A stretch of 8,928 bases of DNA, from positions 1-8,928 of the forward strand of contig CAMLHT010000156.1 of NCBI GenBank assembly GCA_946479895.1. The letters run 5' to 3'. The DNA is from an uncultured Gemmatimonadota bacterium. GTDB lineage: Bacteria; Gemmatimonadota; Gemmatimonadetes; Gemmatimonadales; Gemmatimonadaceae. Below the pieces are notes generated by a model. That model was not told where the DNA came from and made no database searches. It saw nothing but the letters and a program-made list of their open reading frames with translations. A program made the position numbers and the translations under genes. This document shows positions 6,607 through 8,928 of the stretch, piece after piece; the stretch's first letter is position 1, and the number at the start of each line of letters is the position of its first letter.

Positions 6607-8049
6607 ATGCTGCCAACTCTCCGGCCCCGGTACGCCCTTGTTGCCCTTCTTCTCGTGTCTGGCGCGGCCTGCGACCGAGGTGGACCCGCGACCCCGGCAG
6701 CGATCTCCGCCGCCGGCCGCACCGTCCCGGAGAACGTCAATTCCGCGCGGGTCGTCTTCTCGACGCGACTGGGCGATTCAGTCAGGGTGACCTGGTGGTC
6801 CAGCGAAGGGCAGATGCACTCGACGCCGTATCGGCTCGCCCGCTCGGCCACCGACACGATCAACGTGCTCGGGCTGCAGACCGAGACCGCCTACGACTAT
6901 CAGGTCGAGGCCCGGCGAAACGGAAAGGTGCGTGCCTCGAAGCGAGGCGCGTTCAGCACCAACCGATTGCCGGCGACCCTCACCGCCGCGCAGATGGCGC
7001 GCCTGAATGGCGGCAGTCCATCACGCATGGCCATGACGGTCGTCGCCGGCCGCCGAGGCAGCTGGTACGGCGTGGTCTTCGACACGACGGGGCACGTCAT
7101 CTGGTACCACGATTTCCGGCGTTACGGCCAGCCGGTGACCGACCTCTCGAAGCAGCCCAACGGCAACTACACCGCGTTCGTCGGCAACACCTCCGGATGG
7201 CAGCGGCAGCGCGTCGCGGGCTATTACGTCGAGATCACCCCCGGCGGGCGCGAAGTCGCGCGGTACCATCCGCCTGAGGGGTCGTACATGGACATGCACG
7301 ACTTCCTGCTGACCGGCGACGGCCCCACCCGGCGCGCCCACTTCTTCACCTACACGATTCGCACGCTCGACCTCCGATCGATGGGAGGAAAACCGAAGGT
7401 CGAGATGGCCGGGCATCAGCTCGTGCGGATGACTCCGTCCGGCACCGTCGAGTTCATCTGGGACGCCTGGGACCACATCGGGTTGAACGAGTGGATCACC
7501 GATTTCGACCAGAAGAAGAGCCGCTCCGCGACCGACTTCGACCACCCGAACGCCCTCACCTTCGACAACGACGGCAACTACGTCGTGTCGTGGCGCAACC
7601 TGAGCCAGATCATGGTCCTGCATCCGACCACGGGCGCGGTGCTGTCGCGCATCGGCGGCGCGAAGGGCGAGTACAGGTTCGTCGACGATCCGCTGGGCGG
7701 ATTCAGCAAGCAGCACGCGGTGAAGATCATGCCGAACGGGAATCTCCTGCTCTTCGACAACGGGACCGATCACTCACCGCGGCAGAGCCGGGGCGTGGAG
7801 TATCAGCTCGACCCCGCGACACGCACGGCGCGGATGGTCTGGCAGTATCGCCCCGCGACGCCGACGTACGCCGAGTTCGTCGGATGGATCCAGCGACTGC
7901 AGAACGGAAATACCTGGGTCGCGTTCTCGATGCTCGGCCGCGTGGTCGAGGCGGATCCGCAGGGGAAGCTGATCTGGGAGGGCCAGCTCCGCGGCCACAC
8001 GGGCGACCTCCGGCAGTATAGGATCAGGCCGATACCGACGCTGCGGTAG
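6607..8049 (+). CDS. Arylsulfotransferase (ASST) family beta-propeller protein, probable lipoprotein
   Basis: A 480-residue exported protein of the ASST family, whose best-known members move sulfate between phenolic compounds in the periplasm. The signal peptide MLPTLRPRYALVALLLVSGAAC ends at a possible lipobox Cys (residue 22); the Gly at position -3 is unusual, so lipidation is likely but not certain. Residues about 40-120 look like a fibronectin-III-type N-terminal domain ending in AFSTNRLP. The propeller follows, with repeated NGN or DGN strand turns. DFDHPNA (H313, N315) and KQHAVKIMPNGNLLLFDNG (H370, FDNG 383-386) match the two ASST histidine segments; H370 appears to align with the catalytic His of E. 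coli AssT. No cysteine other than residue 22 is present, so the disulfide of that enzyme is missing. Start ATG 6607 fits the signal peptide; TTG 6574, with AGGGGAAG eight bases upstream, would add 11 residues. Actual sulfotransferase activity is unproven. Confidence 0.85.
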   Translation: MLPTLRPRYALVALLLVSGAACDRGGPATPAAISAAGRTVPENVNSARVVFSTRLGDSVRVTWWSSEGQMHSTPYRLARSATDTINVLGLQTETAYDYQVEARRNGKVRASKRGAFSTNRLPATLTAAQMARLNGGSPSRMAMTVVAGRRGSWYGVVFDTTGHVIWYHDFRRYGQPVTDLSKQPNGNYTAFVGNTSGWQRQRVAGYYVEITPGGREVARYHPPEGSYMDMHDFLLTGDGPTRRAHFFTYTIRTLDLRSMGGKPKVEMAGHQLVRMTPSGTVEFIWDAWDHIGLNEWITDFDQKKSRSATDFDHPNALTFDNDGNYVVSWRNLSQIMVLHPTTGAVLSRIGGAKGEYRFVDDPLGGFSKQHAVKIMPNGNLLLFDNGTDHSPRQSRGVEYQLDPATRTARMVWQYRPATPTYAEFVGWIQRLQNGNTWVAFSMLGRVVEADPQGKLIWEGQLRGHTGDLRQYRIRPIPTLR

Positions 8050-8151
8050 GAGTGTGGTGAGGGCGTGCGGGGAGGGCGTGGGGGAGGGCGTGCGGAAAGC
8101 GCGTGCGGGGAGGGCGTGCGGGGAGGTCGTGCGGGGAGGGCGTGCGGGAAC
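8049..8151 (+). repeat. Left array of a 13-bp G-rich tandem repeat
   Basis: About seven units of GGCGTGCGGGGAG start at 8062, 8075, 8087, 8100, 8113, 8126 and 8139, preceded by a worn copy at 8049. The second unit has lost one base (12 bp), the third reads GGAAAG, and the last ends GAAC. The array begins directly at the stop codon of the ASST-family gene. The units touch each other with no spacers, so this is not a CRISPR array. A 13-bp period does not keep a reading frame, which argues against coding. Confidence 0.9.
8061..8088 (+). other. G-quadruplex motif in the left array
   Basis: Runs of G at 8061-8063, 8069-8072, 8074-8076, 8080-8084 and 8086-8088 are separated by loops of five, one, three and one bases. 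This satisfies the usual four-run quadruplex pattern on the coding-sense strand, shortly after a stop codon. It could slow polymerase or protect the 3' end of the ASST-family mRNA. Folding is a prediction from the pattern. Confidence 0.6.
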
Positions 8152-8176
8152 AGCGGCATGCCACCCGAGCCTCCGC

Positions 8177-8271
8177 GCACGCCGTCGCCGCACGCCGTCG
8201 CCGCACGCCGTCGCCGCACGCCGTCGCCGCACGCCATCGCCGCACGCCGTTGCCGCACGCCCTCCCCGCAC
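8177..8271 (-). repeat. Right array of the same 13-bp repeat, inverted
   Basis: Seven units of GCACGCCGTCGCC start at 8177, 8190, 8203, 8216, 8229, 8242 and 8255, closing with GCAC at 8268. The first four are identical, the next two differ by one base, and the last reads GCCCTCCCC. Read on the minus strand the unit is GGCGTGCGGCGAC, which matches the left array at 11 of 13 positions. Bases 8253-8271 are the exact complement of 8103-8121 (19 bases). The two arrays are separated by about 25 bases that include the palindrome GGCATGCC (8155-8162). Confidence 0.9.
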
Positions 8272-8441
8272 TTGGCGTGGCGAGTCACCGCGCGGTACCT
8301 GGAAGCGACCGGTGTGTACGAGTTCCCCAGACGGACCTTCGCGCCGACGAGCCCACGAGCCGACTAGCCTTTCAGGTCGCGGGCACCCGGGAGCTTCGGC
8401 TCGAGGCTCCATCCCCGGCTGCCGCCGCGTAAATTCCCGGC
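8272..8441. other. Intergenic stretch between the repeat arrays and the zinc-protein pair
   Basis: With the arrays this makes about 390 bases without a convincing gene. Open frames crossing it on either strand consist mostly of translated repeat and are not believable. A small GAGC-TTCG-GCTC hairpin lies at 8391-8402, and a weak -10-like TAAATT at 8430-8435 stands just before the ATG at 8442 without a matching -35. Nothing else is recognisable. Confidence 0.5.
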
Positions 8442-8696
8442 ATGCCGGATGACGAGAAGGAGCCCGTGCGGCCGGCCGCTCCCCCGCGAAAGCGCGGGAA
8501 GCAGCGGCCCGCGCCGGCGCGGACGGGTGAGCTCTGGGCGAAATGCCCCGAGTGTCGTATGCCCGTGAAGGACGCCGAGCTGTTCAAGCATCTCTTGAAC
8601 TGCCCCGGCGCTGACGCGCGCCAGGCCGAATGGAAGGCGGAGCAGGCCGCCGCGAAGCCCGATGCGACGCCGGCCCCGGAGCCGCAGCCGCAATGA
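8442..8696 (+). CDS. Small protein with a putative C2HC zinc finger, function unknown
   Basis: This 84-residue protein has a charged, Pro/Arg/Lys-rich N-terminal third, a compact core LWAKCPECRMPVKDAELFKH then LLNCPG, and an Ala/Pro/Glu/Lys-rich tail. The ligands C35, C38, H50 and C54 give C-X2-C-X11-H-X3-C, the spacing of C2HC-type zinc fingers, and the stretch between C38 and H50 could form the usual helix before the histidine. There is no signal peptide or membrane segment, so it should be cytoplasmic. No Shine-Dalgarno sequence precedes the ATG. Its stop codon overlaps the start of the next gene (ATGA at 8693-8696), so the two are probably co-translated. Nucleic-acid or protein binding is a guess; I do not recognise the family. 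Confidence 0.75.
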   Translation: MPDDEKEPVRPAAPPRKRGKQRPAPARTGELWAKCPECRMPVKDAELFKHLLNCPGADARQAEWKAEQAAAKPDATPAPEPQPQ

Positions 8697-8928
8697 GCCA
8701 GGCGACCGACACCGCGCTTCCCTGCGCGGCATGCAAGCAGCCCGTCATCGAGAAGCGGACGCTCGACGGCGCGCTGGTCGTGCTCGACGCGGCGACGAAA
8801 CGCATGCACCTCTGCGTGAAGCGAAAGGAAGTCGAGACCGCGAAGGCGAAGCAGATCGCCGCGAGCCGGGCGAAGCCGGCCGCGCGCCCGGCTCCGCGCC
8901 CGCCGGTGAAACGGGCGGCCGTCGTTGC
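8693..8928 (+). CDS. Small putative zinc-binding protein, cut by the window end
   Basis: Starting at the ATG that overlaps the preceding stop codon, 78 codons are open to the end of the window with no stop. The protein opens MSQATDTALPCAACKQPVIE and later has KRMHLCVK. C11, C14, H39 and C41 form a C-X2-C-X24-H-X-C set that could hold one zinc ion in a ribbon-like fold. From about residue 45 it becomes rich in Ala, Lys, Arg and Pro, a basic tail like those of nucleic-acid-binding proteins. The ATGA overlap suggests translational coupling and a shared job with the upstream small zinc-finger protein. The true C-terminus and full length are unknown, and no function can be assigned. Confidence 0.6.
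   Translation, partial: MSQATDTALPCAACKQPVIEKRTLDGALVVLDAATKRMHLCVKRKEVETAKAKQIAASRAKPAARPAPRPPVKRAAVV

Noticed and set aside
6419..6616. 66-residue N-terminal extension of the epimerase
   Set aside because: It would bury the Tat signal, and ATG 6418 has its own ribosome site.
8049..8271. CRISPR array
   Set aside because: The 13-bp units are contiguous with no spacers, reverse orientation halfway, and have no cas gene nearby.
7774..8412. Arg/Ala-rich open frames crossing the repeat arrays on both strands
   Set aside because: They translate the 13-bp repeat into low-complexity peptide, and several frames are open at once.

Overview
The window is about two-thirds G+C, has long open frames on both strands and no RNA gene that I can see. 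A Gemmatimonadota bacterium (or a close relative) is the best guess. The main reason is the PknB-like kinase at the left, whose N-terminus (ALAQRYSLERELGAGGMATV, a V-A-V-K lysine segment, LRPELA, FLREI) has the style of the many kinase receptors in that phylum. A TonB-dependent receptor ending in Phe, a Tat-exported epimerase and a probable lipoprotein indicate a diderm cell. The phylum call is inference from style, not from a search.

Layout, left to right. (1) 32-2947 (+): a membrane-spanning fusion of a Ser/Thr kinase, one transmembrane helix, a PEGA-like segment, a formylglycine-generating-enzyme-like domain without cysteines, and an alpha/beta hydrolase with an apparently complete Ser-Asp-His triad. 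(2) 2992-3042: a near-consensus sigma-70-type promoter whose -10 box overlaps an 8-bp-arm inverted repeat, a candidate operator. (3) 3054-5141 (+): a TonB-dependent catecholate-type siderophore receptor. (4) 5160-5195: a strong hairpin between two convergent genes, probably a two-way terminator. (5) 5225-6418 (-): a Tat-signal NAD(P)-dependent epimerase/dehydratase. (6) 6419-6606: a divergent intergenic region with a 13-bp palindrome, a 9-bp direct repeat and a C6-T-C6 tract. (7) 6607-8049 (+): a probable lipoprotein of the arylsulfotransferase (ASST) beta-propeller family. (8) 8049-8271: two arrays of a 13-bp repeat in opposite orientation, able to form a large imperfect hairpin or cruciform and containing a G-quadruplex motif. 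(9) 8442-8696 and 8693-8928 (+): two very small proteins, each with four possible zinc ligands, joined by an ATGA start/stop overlap; the second runs off the window.

The genes do not form one obvious pathway. The first five segments look like envelope functions: signalling, iron uptake, an exported oxidoreductase and an exported sulfotransferase-like lipoprotein. The parts most worth a second look are the kinase/FGE-like/hydrolase fusion, the operator-like palindrome on the receptor promoter, the inverted 13-bp arrays, and the coupled pair of tiny putative zinc proteins, whose function I do not recognise.
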